From assembly GCA_002343505.1 (NCBI GenBank), contig DDQZ01000006.1:1-49381 (forward strand): DNA of 49,381 nt, written 5' to 3'. Below, piece after piece: positions 1 through 8,887 of the stretch. Every line of letters begins with the position of its first letter. Position 1 is the first letter of the stretch. This DNA is from Verrucomicrobiaceae bacterium UBA2429 (GTDB taxonomy: Bacteria; Verrucomicrobiota; Verrucomicrobiia; Verrucomicrobiales; Verrucomicrobiaceae). Made by a program: the position numbers and the translations under genes. The notes below the pieces were generated by a model, which was given only the letters and a program-made list of their open reading frames with translations, searched no databases and was not told the DNA's origin.

Positions 1-23
1 CAATCCGCAATCCCAAATCCGCA

Positions 24-803
24 ATGCCCAGCCCCGCCGACCGCAGCCGCGGCGGCACCTCCTGGGAAAAATCCGCCGACTGGTACGACCGCATCCTCGG
101 CGAGCGCGGGTCCGAGCTTTACCAGGCCGTGGTCATCCCCGGCGCGCTGCGGCTTTTGCAGCCGGAGCGCGGGGATCTGATCCTCGACCTTGGCTGCGGC
201 CAGGGCGTCTTCTGCCGCGCCCTGGCCGGGGCCGGCGCGCGCGTCACCGGAGTGGATGCCGCCCCCGCCCTCATCGCCAAGGCGCGCCAATACCCCGGCC
301 GCACCCCGGTCCGCTACTTCGAGCGGGATGCCGCGCAGCTCGCCGGCCTGGGCGAGTTCGACGCCGCCTCCGCCATCCTCAGCCTGCAAAACATGGAGCA
401 CCTGGACGAGGTCATCGCCGCCGCCTCCGGGGTGCTGCGGCTCGGCGGGCGCATGCTCTGGGTGCTGAACCACCCCGCCTTCCGCATCCCGCGCCAGAGC
501 GCCTGGGGCTACGAGGAGGAGAGGAAGATCCAATACCGCCGCGTGGACGCCTACGCCGGCACCCTCGGCATCCCCATCACCATGCATCCGGGCAGGGCGG
601 ACAGCGAGAGCACCGTCAGCTTTCACCGCAGCCTGCACACGCTCACCGCCGCCGGCTTCCGCGCCGGGCTGCGCCTCGGCGGACTGGAGGAATGGTATTC
701 GCACAAAGAAAGCCAGCCCGGGCCCAGAGCGCGCGCCGAGAACCGTGCTAGAAAAGAATTCCCGCTCTTCCTCGCCCTGCTCTGGGTCAAGCCCGACGAA
801 TGA
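24..803 (+). CDS. Class I SAM-dependent methyltransferase (259 aa)
   Basis: A Rossmann-fold methyltransferase that would transfer a methyl group from S-adenosylmethionine to an unknown small molecule. Motif I is LDLGCGQG at residues 54-61, and an acidic residue closing the second strand (GVDAA, D78) would bind the ribose of SAM. The C-terminal half (about 150-259) has no motif that names the substrate. The general layout resembles UbiE/Methyltransf_11-type enzymes. The start is the first ATG in the window, only 23 bases from the edge, so a longer native N-terminus cannot be excluded, although the protein already has a normal length. Its stop codon overlaps the start of the next gene, so the two are probably co-translated. 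The fold call is firm; the substrate is unknown. Confidence 0.85.
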   Translation: MPSPADRSRGGTSWEKSADWYDRILGERGSELYQAVVIPGALRLLQPERGDLILDLGCGQGVFCRALAGAGARVTGVDAAPALIAKARQYPGRTPVRYFERDAAQLAGLGEFDAASAILSLQNMEHLDEVIAAASGVLRLGGRMLWVLNHPAFRIPRQSAWGYEEERKIQYRRVDAYAGTLGIPITMHPGRADSESTVSFHRSLHTLTAAGFRAGLRLGGLEEWYSHKESQPGPRARAENRARKEFPLFLALLWVKPDE

Positions 804-1228
804 TGAAAAACGCATTTTCCACCGCCGCCGCCCTCCTGCTCACCCTGAGCGCCTGCCACACCCGGCCCGAGCCCGAGCACCGGCGCTACTTCCACACCGA
901 AGTGAAGCCCGTGCTGGAAATGCAGTGCCTGCGCTGCCATGCCGGCCCCACTCCGCCCGCTGGCCTCTCCTTGGAGCACCGGGACGGCGGCGCCTACATC
1001 CGCCGCGCGGACGGGCGCGCCTTCATCGTGCCAGGGCGGCCCGCGCAGAGTCTGCTCATCCAGTCCATCTCCCGCGGCGGCACCCACCCCCGGCTCATGC
1101 CCCTGCTGGAGGTCTCCCTCACCGACGACCAGATCGGTGCCCTGACCGAGTGGATCGAAGACGGCGCCTGGTGGCCGCGCGGCCCCGAGGGCCTGCTGCG
1201 CGCCCAGCCGAACCCCGAGAACCCGTGA
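800..1228 (+). CDS. One-haem cytochrome c-like lipoprotein, PSCyt1 type (142 aa)
   Basis: A small exported protein with a lipobox (LSAC, lipidated Cys19) followed by a single CxxCH haem-binding site (C43, C46, H47). Met100 in HPRLMP is a plausible distal haem ligand. The flow from EVKPVLEMQCLRCH to LTDDQIGALTEWIEDG is that of the short planctomycete/verrucomicrobial cytochrome c domain, which is normally fused to larger exported proteins; here it stands alone. It would sit on the outside of a membrane and carry electrons. The ATG overlaps the stop of the methyltransferase (ATGA), and a second ATG follows directly at 803, so the start is uncertain by one codon. The electron partner is not visible in the window. 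Confidence 0.8.
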   Translation: MMKNAFSTAAALLLTLSACHTRPEPEHRRYFHTEVKPVLEMQCLRCHAGPTPPAGLSLEHRDGGAYIRRADGRAFIVPGRPAQSLLIQSISRGGTHPRLMPLLEVSLTDDQIGALTEWIEDGAWWPRGPEGLLRAQPNPENP

Positions 1229-1263
1229 GACGCTCCGCAAGGGCAGCCCTCCAGCTTCCCGGA

Positions 1264-1318
1264 CCAGCGCGCGACGGTTTTTTGGAGGGGTGCGGCGTCT
1301 GCAAGCCAGCGCGCGACG
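1264..1318. repeat. Pair of 13-bp direct repeats in an intergenic gap
   Basis: CCAGCGCGCGACG occurs at 1264-1276 and again at 1306-1318, a 42-base period, each followed by a short run of T. The gap of 122 bases between the cytochrome and the secreted protein has no gene. The repeats may belong to a dispersed extragenic element; nothing in the window proves that. Confidence 0.5.
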
Positions 1319-1350
1319 AGTTTTCGCCGGCCCCTGCGTATTCCTTCCGC

Positions 1351-2247
1351 ATGTCCCGCCGCCACCTGACCGCCCTGCTTTGTCTTGCCTCCCTGGCCGC
1401 CTCGTCCGTCACGGCTAAAGAGCCCTTCCGGCCCAATCTCGGCCCGGACCTGCCCGCCATCACCATCACCTGCGGGCAGGTGCGGCTGCTTTTGCGCCAG
1501 GCCAGCCAGTGGACGCCGGGGCGGCTGGACTTTCGCGGCGCGGCGATGACCACGGAGCGCAGCGCTTACGGCACCGTTTTTTCCTTCCCCGGGGTGGGCT
1601 TCATCGGCACCGCGCACTTGGAGAATGAGCCGGAGGAGCTGCTCTCGCTCGCCTTTTTCCTGGATGACACGCCGCTCGCGCAGCCTGCGGCGGAGCTGGC
1701 GGGGGGCGGCTTCCGCTTCGAGCGGCGCTCGCGCATCCGGGGCTTCGAGCTGGAATGCCGCGTCGAGCTGCGCGGCGACCGCCTTTACGAGACGACCACC
1801 GTCAATGCCGCCGAGGCGGTGCCGCTGCGGCTGGTGTACCACTTCATGCACGCCTGGGCGCCCAGCGTCAGCGCCTTCCTGGCCGGGCGGGATGACGCGC
1901 CGCAGGGCGGTGTGGTGGTCTCCGGCGCGCTGGACGACGGGTCGGAGGGCGCGCGCAAGTTCCACATCAACCAACGGGTGGACTGGATGGCCGTCTTTGA
2001 GCCGGTGAGCGGGCAATATGCCGTCTCCCGCCTGCTGGAGGCCCCGGGTGAGGGCGGTCACATCTCGATGCTCTGGAACGTGCCCGGCAGCTACCGCAAA
2101 TACTACCTGAAGTGCTTCGAAAACGGCACCCTGCCCGCCGGTTTCCAGGGCGCCTGGCGCATGGTGACCGCCTTTGGCAGCGCCAGCGCGGAGGCGTGGC
2201 AGCCCGCCGCGATGAAGCTCGCGGAGGCGCTGCGGAGCGGGGATTAA
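1351..2247 (+). CDS. Secreted protein of unknown function (298 aa)
   Basis: I do not recognise this protein. It begins with a clear signal peptide (MSRRHLTALLCLASLAAS, cleavage likely near VTA-KE, residue 22), so it is exported. The mature part is a soluble, mostly beta-rich sequence with repeated aromatic and Arg/Glu pairs and no transmembrane segment. The start at 1351 is chosen because the signal peptide begins there; the open frame extends much further upstream, but that part is out-of-frame sequence of the two preceding genes. The alternation of short beta-strand-like stretches (for example RLVYHFMHAW and HISMLWNVPG) suggests a galactose-mutarotase-like or other beta-sandwich fold, but this is a guess. 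It is 122 bases after the cytochrome gene and may share its transcript. Confidence 0.7.
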   Translation: MSRRHLTALLCLASLAASSVTAKEPFRPNLGPDLPAITITCGQVRLLLRQASQWTPGRLDFRGAAMTTERSAYGTVFSFPGVGFIGTAHLENEPEELLSLAFFLDDTPLAQPAAELAGGGFRFERRSRIRGFELECRVELRGDRLYETTTVNAAEAVPLRLVYHFMHAWAPSVSAFLAGRDDAPQGGVVVSGALDDGSEGARKFHINQRVDWMAVFEPVSGQYAVSRLLEAPGEGGHISMLWNVPGSYRKYYLKCFENGTLPAGFQGAWRMVTAFGSASAEAWQPAAMKLAEALRSGD

Positions 2248-2598
2248 ACGCGTTCGTTGCTTGCGGATATACGGGGCTGCGCGGGCGGGATTCGAGCGCG
2301 GGCGCGCGCGGCCATGAGAATGGGGCGCGCGCGGCAAGGGGAGCGGGCGGGTTTCAAAAAAATGCGTCCCTGGGAAAAAAGACCTTGCGGATGCTGGCTT
2401 CGCATCCATCATGCGCGCCCTCCCAGGCCCCGGCATCGCTTTGATGCTTGGTGAAAACGCCGCTCACGCGGCCTTCGACCCCATCGGAGCAGTGAACCGG
2501 AAAAGCACTGTGCGACACCTTTCAACAAGGTGGTGGCACTGTCTCCTTCCGATTCCCCGCACGGCGCGGCCAGCGAACCGGAACCCTTCAAACAGATC
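2248..2598 (+). promoter_or_regulatory. Leader region upstream of the str-S10-spc cluster
   Basis: This 351-base stretch has no convincing gene. It should contain the promoter and 5' leader of the ribosomal cluster. The one clear structure is a hairpin at 2389-2407, GGATGC and GCATCC around a 7-base loop, without a T-tract, so it looks like a leader element and not a terminator. No good sigma-70 -35/-10 pair was found by eye, and no strong Shine-Dalgarno precedes rpsL. Confidence 0.4.
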
Positions 2599-3009
2599 AT
2601 GCCCACCATCAATCAACTCGTCAGACACGGCCGCAAGGACAAGACCGTGAAGTCGAAGTCACCCGCGCTCACCAAGTGTCCGCAGCGCCGGGGAGTCTGC
2701 CTTCAGGTCATGACGCGCACGCCGAAGAAGCCGAACTCCGCGCTTCGCAAAGTGGCCAAGGTGCGGCTGACGAACGGTTTCGAGGTCATCGCCTACATCG
2801 GCGGCGAGGGCCACAATCTCCAGGAGCACTCCATCGTCCTGGTGCGCGGCGGGCGCGTGAAGGACTTGCCGGGTGTGCGCTACCACATCGTGCGCGGCAC
2901 GCTGGACTGCCTTGGCGTGGACAAGCGCCGCCGCGGCCGCTCCAAATACGGAGCCAAGCGCCCCAAAGCCGGCGCCGCCGCCGCACCCGCCGGCAAGGGC
3001 AAGAAATAA
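2599..3009 (+). CDS. rpsL: 30S ribosomal protein S12
   Basis: S12 sits at the decoding centre of the small subunit. The signature [11 protein letters not shown] is at residues 41-51 and [12 protein letters not shown] at 84-95. Lys43 and Lys88 are present, which correspond to the residues changed in streptomycin-resistant and -dependent mutants of E. coli, so this allele should be of the sensitive type. Asp89, the residue methylthiolated in E. coli, is also there. At 136 aa it is longer than the usual ~124 aa because of a Lys/Ala-rich tail after AKRPKAG. The start is the ATG at 2599 giving [11 protein letters not shown]; upstream in-frame sequence is not S12. First gene of the cluster, followed by rpsG after 32 bases. 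Confidence 0.98.
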   Translation: MPTINQLVRHGRKDKTVKSKSPALTKCPQRRGVCLQVMTRTPKKPNSALRKVAKVRLTNGFEVIAYIGGEGHNLQEHSIVLVRGGRVKDLPGVRYHIVRGTLDCLGVDKRRRGRSKYGAKRPKAGAAAAPAGKGKK

Positions 3010-3041
3010 TTTTCCATCCAACACTCAACCGACCATCCGAC

Positions 3042-3515
3042 ATGGCCCGCAGAAAACGAGTTTACGACAAGCCCCTCCACAAAGACGCCCGCTATGACAG
3101 CGAGCTGGTGGCCCACCTCATCGCGCGCGTCATGCAGTGCGGCAAGAAGTCCCTGGCCGAGCGCATCGTGTACGCCGCCATTGACCAGCTCAATGAGAAG
3201 GCTGACTCCGTGGATCCGCTGGAGCTTTTCAACCGCGCCATCGAGAACGCCAAGCCCAAGGTCGAGGTCAAGGCCCGCCGTGTCGGCGGCGCCACCTACC
3301 AGGTGCCGCTGGAAGTCGCCCCCGCCCGCTCGGAATCCCTCGCCATGCGCTGGATCGTCGGCTACGCCCGCGGCCGCAAGGGCCAGCCGATGCACCGCGC
3401 GCTGGCCAACGAGCTCAAGGAGGCCTCCCAGGGCCAGGGCAGCGCCGTGCGCAAGCGCGACGACGTCCACAAACAGGCCCAGGCCAACCGCGCCTTCGCC
3501 CACTTCCGCTTCTGA
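3042..3515 (+). CDS. rpsG: 30S ribosomal protein S7
   Basis: S7 is a primary 16S rRNA-binding protein that nucleates the head of the small subunit. The N-terminus MARRKRVYDKPLHKD, the central KPKVEVKARRVGGATYQVP and the following RSESLAMRWIV are diagnostic. Length is 157 aa, as expected for the family. The start at 3042 was chosen because the protein family begins there; an in-frame extension upstream lies in shadow of rpsL. It is second in the str part of the cluster and precedes fusA by 49 bases. Confidence 0.98.
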   Translation: MARRKRVYDKPLHKDARYDSELVAHLIARVMQCGKKSLAERIVYAAIDQLNEKADSVDPLELFNRAIENAKPKVEVKARRVGGATYQVPLEVAPARSESLAMRWIVGYARGRKGQPMHRALANELKEASQGQGSAVRKRDDVHKQAQANRAFAHFRF

Positions 3516-3564
3516 TCCTCCTTTTCCCTGACGGCAATCCCCCCAGCTTCCGCCAAAGTCCCCC

Positions 3565-5715
3565 ATGTCGAACCCCAACTCCCCCAACCGCGAATTCCCA
3601 CTTGAGCGCACCCGGAACATCGGGATCTGCGCCCACATTGACGCGGGCAAGACGACCCTGACCGAGCGCATTCTTTTCTACACCGGCATGATCCACAGGA
3701 TCGGCGAGGTGCATGACGGCGCGGCCACCACGGACTGGATGGAGCAGGAGAAGGAGCGCGGCATCACCATCACCTCCGCCGCCGTCACCGCGAGCTGGAA
3801 GCAGATCAAGGAGGAGGGGGTGTACAAGTCCCGCGAGGGCGAGAACATCCGCGTCAACATCATTGACACCCCCGGCCACGTGGACTTCACCGCCGAGGTG
3901 GAGCGCTCCCTGCGCGTGCTCGACGGCGCCATCTTCGTGCTCTGCGGCGTCGCCGGCGTGCAGCCCCAGTCCGAGACGGTTTACCGCCAGGCCGAGAAAT
4001 ACGGCGTGCCCCGCATCGCCTTCGTCAACAAGATGGACCGCACCGGCGCCAACTTTGAAAACGTGGTCAAGGACGTGCGCACCAAGCTCGGCGCCCCCGC
4101 TTTCCCGATCCTGATCCCCATCGGCGCCGAGGACAGCCTCATCGGCCAGATTGATGTGGTGAACCAGAAGGCCATCATTTACTCCGACGACGAAAAGTTC
4201 GGCTCCAAGTACACCATCCGCGACCTTCAGGGCGACGAGGCGGCCAAAGGCAAGGCCGCCTACGACGAGCTTCTGGACGCTGTGTGCAGCGCCGACGACG
4301 AGCTTGGCATGCTGTTCCTGGAGGAGCAGCCCATCGGCCCCGTCGAGCTTAAAGCCGGTCTGCGCCGCGCCGTCATCGCCAACAAAATCATCCCGATGGC
4401 CGGCGGCTCCGCCTTCAAAAACAAGGGCGTGCAGTACCTCATTGACGCCGTGATTGACTATCTGCCGGGTCCCCTCGACATCGCCCCGCAGAAGGGCAGC
4501 GTGGTTGACGAGCCGGAGAACATCATCGAGGCCATTCCTGACGACAACGGCAAGTTCATCGCCCTCGGCTTCAAGCTGTGGTCCGACAAGTTCGGCCGCC
4601 TGGTCTTCTTCCGCGTGTATTCCGGCAAGGTTTCGAAAGGCGACACCATCTACAACCCGCGCACCCGCAAGTCCGAGCGCGTGGGCCGCCTGATCCAGAT
4701 TCAGGCCTCCGTCCACAAGGACATCGAATGCTGCTATTCGGGCGACATCGCCGCCCTCGTGGGTGTGAAGGATGTGCGCACGGGCGACACCTTCTGCGAC
4801 GAGAGCCTCGAAGTGCAGCTCGAGCCGCCGACCTTCCCCGAGCCGGTCATTTCCATGGCCGTCGAACCAAAGACCAAGGGCGACCAGGAAAAAATGGGCA
4901 ACGCCCTCCAGCGCCTCTCGGAGGAGGACCCGACCTTCTTCGTCAAGACCGACGAGGAGACCGGACAGGTCATCATCGCGGGCATGGGCGAGCTTCACTT
5001 GGAAATTCTGTGCGACCGCCTCAAGCGCGAGCACAAGGTCGAGACCAACACCGGCAAGCCGCAGATCGCCTACCGCGAGACACTCACCAAGGAGGCCGAT
5101 GGCGAAGGCAAGCTGGTGAAGCAGTCCGGCGGGCGCGGCCAATACGGCCACGTCATCATCAAGGTGCGCCCCGGCGAGAAAGGCTCCGGCATCGTCGTCG
5201 AAAACAAAGTCGTCGGCGGCACCATTCCGAAGGAGTTCATCAACCCTGCCAAGGCAGGCTGCGTCGAGGCCGCGCTCAACGGCATCATTGCCGGTTATCC
5301 GGTGATTGACATGCACATTGACCTTGTTGACGGCTCCAGCCACGAGGTGGACTCCAACGAAAACGCCTTCAAGATGGCCGCCATTTTTGCCGTCAAGGAC
5401 GCGCTCAAAAAGGCCAAATGCATCCTGCTCGAGCCGATCATGGCCGTCGAGTGCTCCACGCCCGAGGATTACCAGGGCGACATCATGGGCGACCTCAACC
5501 GCCGCCGCGGCAAGATTCAGGGCATGGACACGCGCGGCACCACCGCCATCCTGCGCGCCGAAGTGCCGCTGGCCGAAATGTTCGGCTATTCCACCGCCAT
5601 CCGCACCCTTTCCTCCGGCCGCGCCTCCTACTCCATGCAGCCCTCCCACTTTGAGCAGGTGCCGCAGCAGATCGTTGACCAGATCGTCGAGCAGCGCGGC
5701 GGTGGCAAAAACTAA
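3565..5715 (+). CDS. fusA: Translation elongation factor G
   Basis: EF-G is the GTPase that drives tRNA-mRNA translocation on the ribosome. The GTPase motifs are all present: P-loop AHIDAGKT at residues 23-30, DTPGH at 101-105 and NKMD at 155-158. The remaining ~430 residues carry domains II-V, including GGRGQYGHV of domain IV and the GYSTAIRTLSSGRASYSMQP stretch of domain V. Length 716 aa is normal. In many bacteria tuf (EF-Tu) follows; here it is absent and rpsJ starts 37 bases later, joining the str and S10 operons into one cluster. Any ORF on the opposite strand here is a shadow. Confidence 0.98.
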   Translation: MSNPNSPNREFPLERTRNIGICAHIDAGKTTLTERILFYTGMIHRIGEVHDGAATTDWMEQEKERGITITSAAVTASWKQIKEEGVYKSREGENIRVNIIDTPGHVDFTAEVERSLRVLDGAIFVLCGVAGVQPQSETVYRQAEKYGVPRIAFVNKMDRTGANFENVVKDVRTKLGAPAFPILIPIGAEDSLIGQIDVVNQKAIIYSDDEKFGSKYTIRDLQGDEAAKGKAAYDELLDAVCSADDELGMLFLEEQPIGPVELKAGLRRAVIANKIIPMAGGSAFKNKGVQYLIDAVIDYLPGPLDIAPQKGSVVDEPENIIEAIPDDNGKFIALGFKLWSDKFGRLVFFRVYSGKVSKGDTIYNPRTRKSERVGRLIQIQASVHKDIECCYSGDIAALVGVKDVRTGDTFCDESLEVQLEPPTFPEPVISMAVEPKTKGDQEKMGNALQRLSEEDPTFFVKTDEETGQVIIAGMGELHLEILCDRLKREHKVETNTGKPQIAYRETLTKEADGEGKLVKQSGGRGQYGHVIIKVRPGEKGSGIVVENKVVGGTIPKEFINPAKAGCVEAALNGIIAGYPVIDMHIDLVDGSSHEVDSNENAFKMAAIFAVKDALKKAKCILLEPIMAVECSTPEDYQGDIMGDLNRRRGKIQGMDTRGTTAILRAEVPLAEMFGYSTAIRTLSSGRASYSMQPSHFEQVPQQIVDQIVEQRGGGKN

Positions 5716-5752
5716 CCCGCCCGCCCCAACCCCTTAACGCCGGAACCCAGTC

Positions 5753-6061
5753 ATGAACAATCAGCGAATCCGAATCCGCCTCCGCGCCTACGACTACCGC
5801 GTGCTCGACAAAAGCACCGCCGACATCGTCGAGACCGCCAAACGCACCGGCGCCCGCGTGGCCGGCCCCATCCCTCTTCCCACCCGCATCGAGAAGTTCA
5901 CCGTGAACCGCTCCCCGCATGTGGACAAGAAGTCCATGGACCAGTTCGAGATTCGCACCCACAAGCGCATGCTCGACATTGTGGACCCCACCTCGCGCAC
6001 CGTGGACGAGCTGAAAAAGCTCAATCTGCCCTCCGGTGTGGACATCACCATCCGCATCTAA
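5753..6061 (+). CDS. rpsJ: 30S ribosomal protein S10
   Basis: S10 belongs to the head of the small subunit and, as NusE, also takes part in transcription antitermination. The sequence [19 protein letters not shown], the loop [20 protein letters not shown] and [15 protein letters not shown] are diagnostic, and the length (102 aa) is typical. It opens the S10 section, directly after fusA because tuf is missing. Confidence 0.98.
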   Translation: MNNQRIRIRLRAYDYRVLDKSTADIVETAKRTGARVAGPIPLPTRIEKFTVNRSPHVDKKSMDQFEIRTHKRMLDIVDPTSRTVDELKKLNLPSGVDITIRI

Positions 6062-6106
6062 CCGCGCCCTCCGCCTGAAACAACGAACCCACAGGAGACA
6101 AACATC

Positions 6107-6760
6107 ATGGCTCTAGGACTGATTGGAAAAAAACTTGGCATGACCAAGGTGTACACAGACAAAGGCGTGGCGGTTTCCGTCACCGTCGTGGATGTCAGCG
6201 GCAACACCGTCATCCAGGTGAAGCAAAGCGCCGGCAAGGACGGCTACACCGCCGTGCAGGTCGGCTACGGCGACCAGAAGGAATTCCGTGTCACCAAGCC
6301 CGCGATGGGGCATTTCAAAAAGCACGGCGTCAGCACGCCCAAGCGCCACATCAAGGAGTTCCGCCTCGCCTCCGACGACCAGCTTCCCGCCGCCGACGCC
6401 AAGCTCGACGCCAGCCTGTTCAGCGCCGGCCAGTGGGTGGATGTCATTGGCACCACCAAGGGCAAGGGTTTCCAGGGTGTCATGAAGCGCTGGAACTTCA
6501 GCGGCCAGCCCGCCACCCACGGTCACATGATGCACCGCCGGCCCGGTTCCATCGGCTGCCGTCTGACCCCCGGCCTTGTCTGGAAGAATCAGAAAATGCC
6601 CGGCCATGACGGCTGCGAGCGCGTCACGACCCAGAATTTGAAGGTCATTCAAAGCCGCCCCGAGGATGGCATCCTGCTCATCAGCGGCGCCGTCCCCGGC
6701 AACAAGGGCAGCATCGTCGTGGTGCGCCCCGCCAAGAAAAAGCCCGCCCCCGCCAAGTGA
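6107..6760 (+). CDS. rplC: 50S ribosomal protein L3
   Basis: L3 is an early-assembly large-subunit protein near the peptidyl transferase centre. MALGLIGKKLGMTKVYTDKG at the N-terminus, GTTKGKGFQGVMKRWNF (116-131) and RRPGSIG (144-150) are characteristic. The residue matching E. coli Gln150, methylated by PrmB there, is Leu153 here (CRLTPG), so this modification is not expected. The C-terminus carries a short Lys/Pro/Ala tail. A good Shine-Dalgarno (ACAGGAGA) precedes the ATG. Length 217 aa is normal. Confidence 0.97.
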   Translation: MALGLIGKKLGMTKVYTDKGVAVSVTVVDVSGNTVIQVKQSAGKDGYTAVQVGYGDQKEFRVTKPAMGHFKKHGVSTPKRHIKEFRLASDDQLPAADAKLDASLFSAGQWVDVIGTTKGKGFQGVMKRWNFSGQPATHGHMMHRRPGSIGCRLTPGLVWKNQKMPGHDGCERVTTQNLKVIQSRPEDGILLISGAVPGNKGSIVVVRPAKKKPAPAK

Positions 6761-6763
6761 ATT

Positions 6764-6769
6764 AGGAGG
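6764..6769 (+). promoter_or_regulatory. Perfect Shine-Dalgarno of rplD
   Basis: AGGAGG lies 9 bases before the rplD ATG at 6779. Most genes in the cluster have weaker ribosome binding sites (rplN has GGAGG at 11952-11956), so this is a useful local reference for a strong site in this genome. Confidence 0.85.
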
Positions 6770-6778
6770 AATTGAACC

Positions 6779-7390
6779 ATGCCAGCAACCGTTCTCACCG
6801 TTGAAGACGCCCGCAAGGCGAGCCTGAACCTCACCGAGGGTCATCAGGGCAAGCAGGCCCTGCACGAGGTCGTCGTCGCCTACCGCGCCAATCGCCGCCA
6901 GGGCAACGCCCATACCAAAAACCGTTCCGAAGTCTCCGGCAGCGGCAAGAAGCTCTGGAAACAAAAAGGCACCGGCAACGCGCGCATGGGCAGCAAGCGC
7001 TCCCCCATCTGGAGCGGCGGCGGTGTCGTCTTCGGCCCCCGCAACACCACCATCTGGGCGAAAAAGACCAACAAGAACGCCCGCAGGCTCGCCTTGCGCG
7101 CGGCTTTGACCGCCCGCATCAATGACGGCGCTGTCTCCACCGTGGACGGCTTCGCCATTGCCGACGGCAAAACCAAAAGCTTTGTCTCCGCCGTCAGCGG
7201 CCTGAGTGACGCCTCCAAAGTTCTCATCATCGGCGGCGCTTTCGACGAACTCACCTTCCGCTCCGCGCGCAATGTCCAAAGCGTGCAGTTGGTCTCCGCC
7301 GAGGAGGTCAACGCCGAGCAAATTCTCAACCACGCGCGGATCATCGTCACCGCTGACGCGCTGCCAACCCTCGCCCGGAGGACCGCCTGA
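6779..7390 (+). CDS. rplD: 50S ribosomal protein L4
   Basis: L4 lines the peptide exit tunnel and in some bacteria represses its own operon. The tunnel-loop motif with GSGKKLWKQKGTGNARMGSKRSP is visible at about residues 53-76, along with GGGVVFGP. Length 203 aa is normal. Order rplC-rplD-rplW is the standard S10 order, and rplW begins one base after the rplD stop. Confidence 0.97.
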   Translation: MPATVLTVEDARKASLNLTEGHQGKQALHEVVVAYRANRRQGNAHTKNRSEVSGSGKKLWKQKGTGNARMGSKRSPIWSGGGVVFGPRNTTIWAKKTNKNARRLALRAALTARINDGAVSTVDGFAIADGKTKSFVSAVSGLSDASKVLIIGGAFDELTFRSARNVQSVQLVSAEEVNAEQILNHARIIVTADALPTLARRTA

Positions 7391-7391
7391 C

Positions 7392-7676
7392 ATGAAAGAC
7401 CCCCATTCCGTCATCCACACCATCCGCCTGAGCGAGAAAGCCACGCGGCTTGGCGACACGAACAACGAGTACGTTTTCCTCGTCAGTCCAGGCGCCAACA
7501 AGCTGGAGATCAAGCGCGCCGTCGAGGCCCACTTCGGCAAGACCGTCACCGGTGTGCGCACCGCCAACTTTTTCGGCAAGGCCCGCCGTCAGCGCCGCGC
7601 CGACGCGGGACGCACCAATCATTGGAAAAAAGCCATCGTCCGCCTGAAGGAAGGCGAGACCCTGGATCTCGTCTGA
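7392..7676 (+). CDS. rplW: 50S ribosomal protein L23
   Basis: L23 sits at the tunnel exit and docks trigger factor and SRP. The family pattern LSEKATRLGDTNNEYVFLV, then KLEIKRAVEAHFGKTVTGVRT and the basic KARRQRRADAGRTNHWKKAIV, is clear. The start at 7392 is taken because it gives a family-length protein of 94 aa; the frame is open further upstream only as a shadow of rplD. Confidence 0.96.
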   Translation: MKDPHSVIHTIRLSEKATRLGDTNNEYVFLVSPGANKLEIKRAVEAHFGKTVTGVRTANFFGKARRQRRADAGRTNHWKKAIVRLKEGETLDLV

Positions 7677-7718
7677 ACCCAGCCAACCAGGAACTTTTAA
7701 CCAGAAGGAACGCAAGCC

Positions 7719-8558
7719 ATGGCGCTTAAAACTTTCAAGCCCACCACGCCCTCCAACCGCTACAAAGAGTGGAACTCGTTCGACGAGGTCACCAAGGACA
7801 GCCCCCAGCGCAGCCTGACCGTCGCGCTGCGCAAATCCGGCGGCCGCAACAACACCGGACGCATCACCTGCCGGCACATCGGCGGCGGCCACGAGCGGCG
7901 CTACCGTCTCATTGACTTCAAGCGCGCCCGCCGTGACGAGGCCGCCAAAGTCATCGGCATCGAATACGATCCCAACCGCTCGGCGCGCATCGCCCTGGTG
8001 GAATACAAGGACGGGGAGCGCTCCTACATCCTCGCCCCCAACGGTCTCAAGGACGGGGCGACGGTGATGGCCGGCGAAAAAGCCGCGCCGGAAATCGGCA
8101 ACTCCCTGCCCCTGCGGAAGATCCCCCTCGGCACCTCGATCCACAATGTCGAACTCGTCCAGGGGCGCGGCGGAGTCGCGGCCCGTGCCGCGGGCCAGGC
8201 CGCCATTCTCTCCAACAGGGAGGGTGACTTCGCCCTTGTGAAAATGCCCTCCGGTGAGATTCGCAAAATCCACGCCGAGTGCTACGCCACCATCGGCCAG
8301 GTCGGCAACACCGAGCACATGAACGTCGTGTCCGGCAAGGCCGGGCGCACCCGCTGGAACGGCACCCGCCCGACCGTGCGCGGCATGTGCATGAACCCGA
8401 TTGACCACCCGAACGGCGGTGGCGAGGGCCGCTCCAAATCCGGCGGCGGCCGCCAGCACCTGCTCAGCCCCTGGGGACACGCCAAGGGACAGAAGACCCG
8501 CAATCCGAAAAAGGCCACCGGCAAGCTGATCGTCCAGGACCGCCGCGCCAAGAAGTGA
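7719..8558 (+). CDS. rplB: 50S ribosomal protein L2
   Basis: L2 is needed for subunit association and peptidyl transfer. The signatures [31 protein letters not shown] and [21 protein letters not shown] are present. The His corresponding to E. coli His229 (the first His of DHPH) is kept, while the second His of that motif is Asn here (DHPN). Length 279 aa is normal. A weak purine-rich site (AGAAGGA) precedes the start. Confidence 0.97.
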   Translation: MALKTFKPTTPSNRYKEWNSFDEVTKDSPQRSLTVALRKSGGRNNTGRITCRHIGGGHERRYRLIDFKRARRDEAAKVIGIEYDPNRSARIALVEYKDGERSYILAPNGLKDGATVMAGEKAAPEIGNSLPLRKIPLGTSIHNVELVQGRGGVAARAAGQAAILSNREGDFALVKMPSGEIRKIHAECYATIGQVGNTEHMNVVSGKAGRTRWNGTRPTVRGMCMNPIDHPNGGGEGRSKSGGGRQHLLSPWGHAKGQKTRNPKKATGKLIVQDRRAKK

Positions 8559-8588
8559 ACCCGACCCCTGAAACCTGATTTTATCTCC

Positions 8589-8867
8589 ATGGCACGATCC
8601 CTCAAAAAAGGCCCCTACGTCCAGCAGGCCCTCCTTGAAAAGGTGGACAAGCTCAACGACGCCGGACAGAAGCGCCCGGTCAAGACATGGTCGCGCGGCT
8701 CCATGATCACTCCCGACCTCGTCGGCCACACCTTCCTGGTCCACAACGGCAAGGATTTCGTGTCCGTCTATGTCACTGAAAACATGGTGGGCCACCGTCT
8801 TGGCGAATTCTCCCCCACCCGCGTCTTCAAGAGCCACGGCGCGCACACCGTCAAGGCCGCCAAGTAA
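8589..8867 (+). CDS. rpsS: 30S ribosomal protein S19
   Basis: S19 pairs with S13 in the head of the small subunit. [19 protein letters not shown] at the N-terminus, [17 protein letters not shown] and [13 protein letters not shown] near the C-terminus are diagnostic; 92 aa is the usual length. Normally rplV follows at once; here a 786-base gene for an exported coiled-coil protein is placed between them. Confidence 0.98.
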   Translation: MARSLKKGPYVQQALLEKVDKLNDAGQKRPVKTWSRGSMITPDLVGHTFLVHNGKDFVSVYVTENMVGHRLGEFSPTRVFKSHGAHTVKAAK

Positions 8868-8887
8868 TCCGACTTTCCACGAATTTC

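Noticed and set aside
3415..5649. A 744-residue open frame on the minus strand opposite fusA
   Set aside because: It is a long antisense shadow caused by high G+C at third codon positions; its composition is Gly/Val/His/Asp repeats without any family motif, while fusA on the plus strand is complete.
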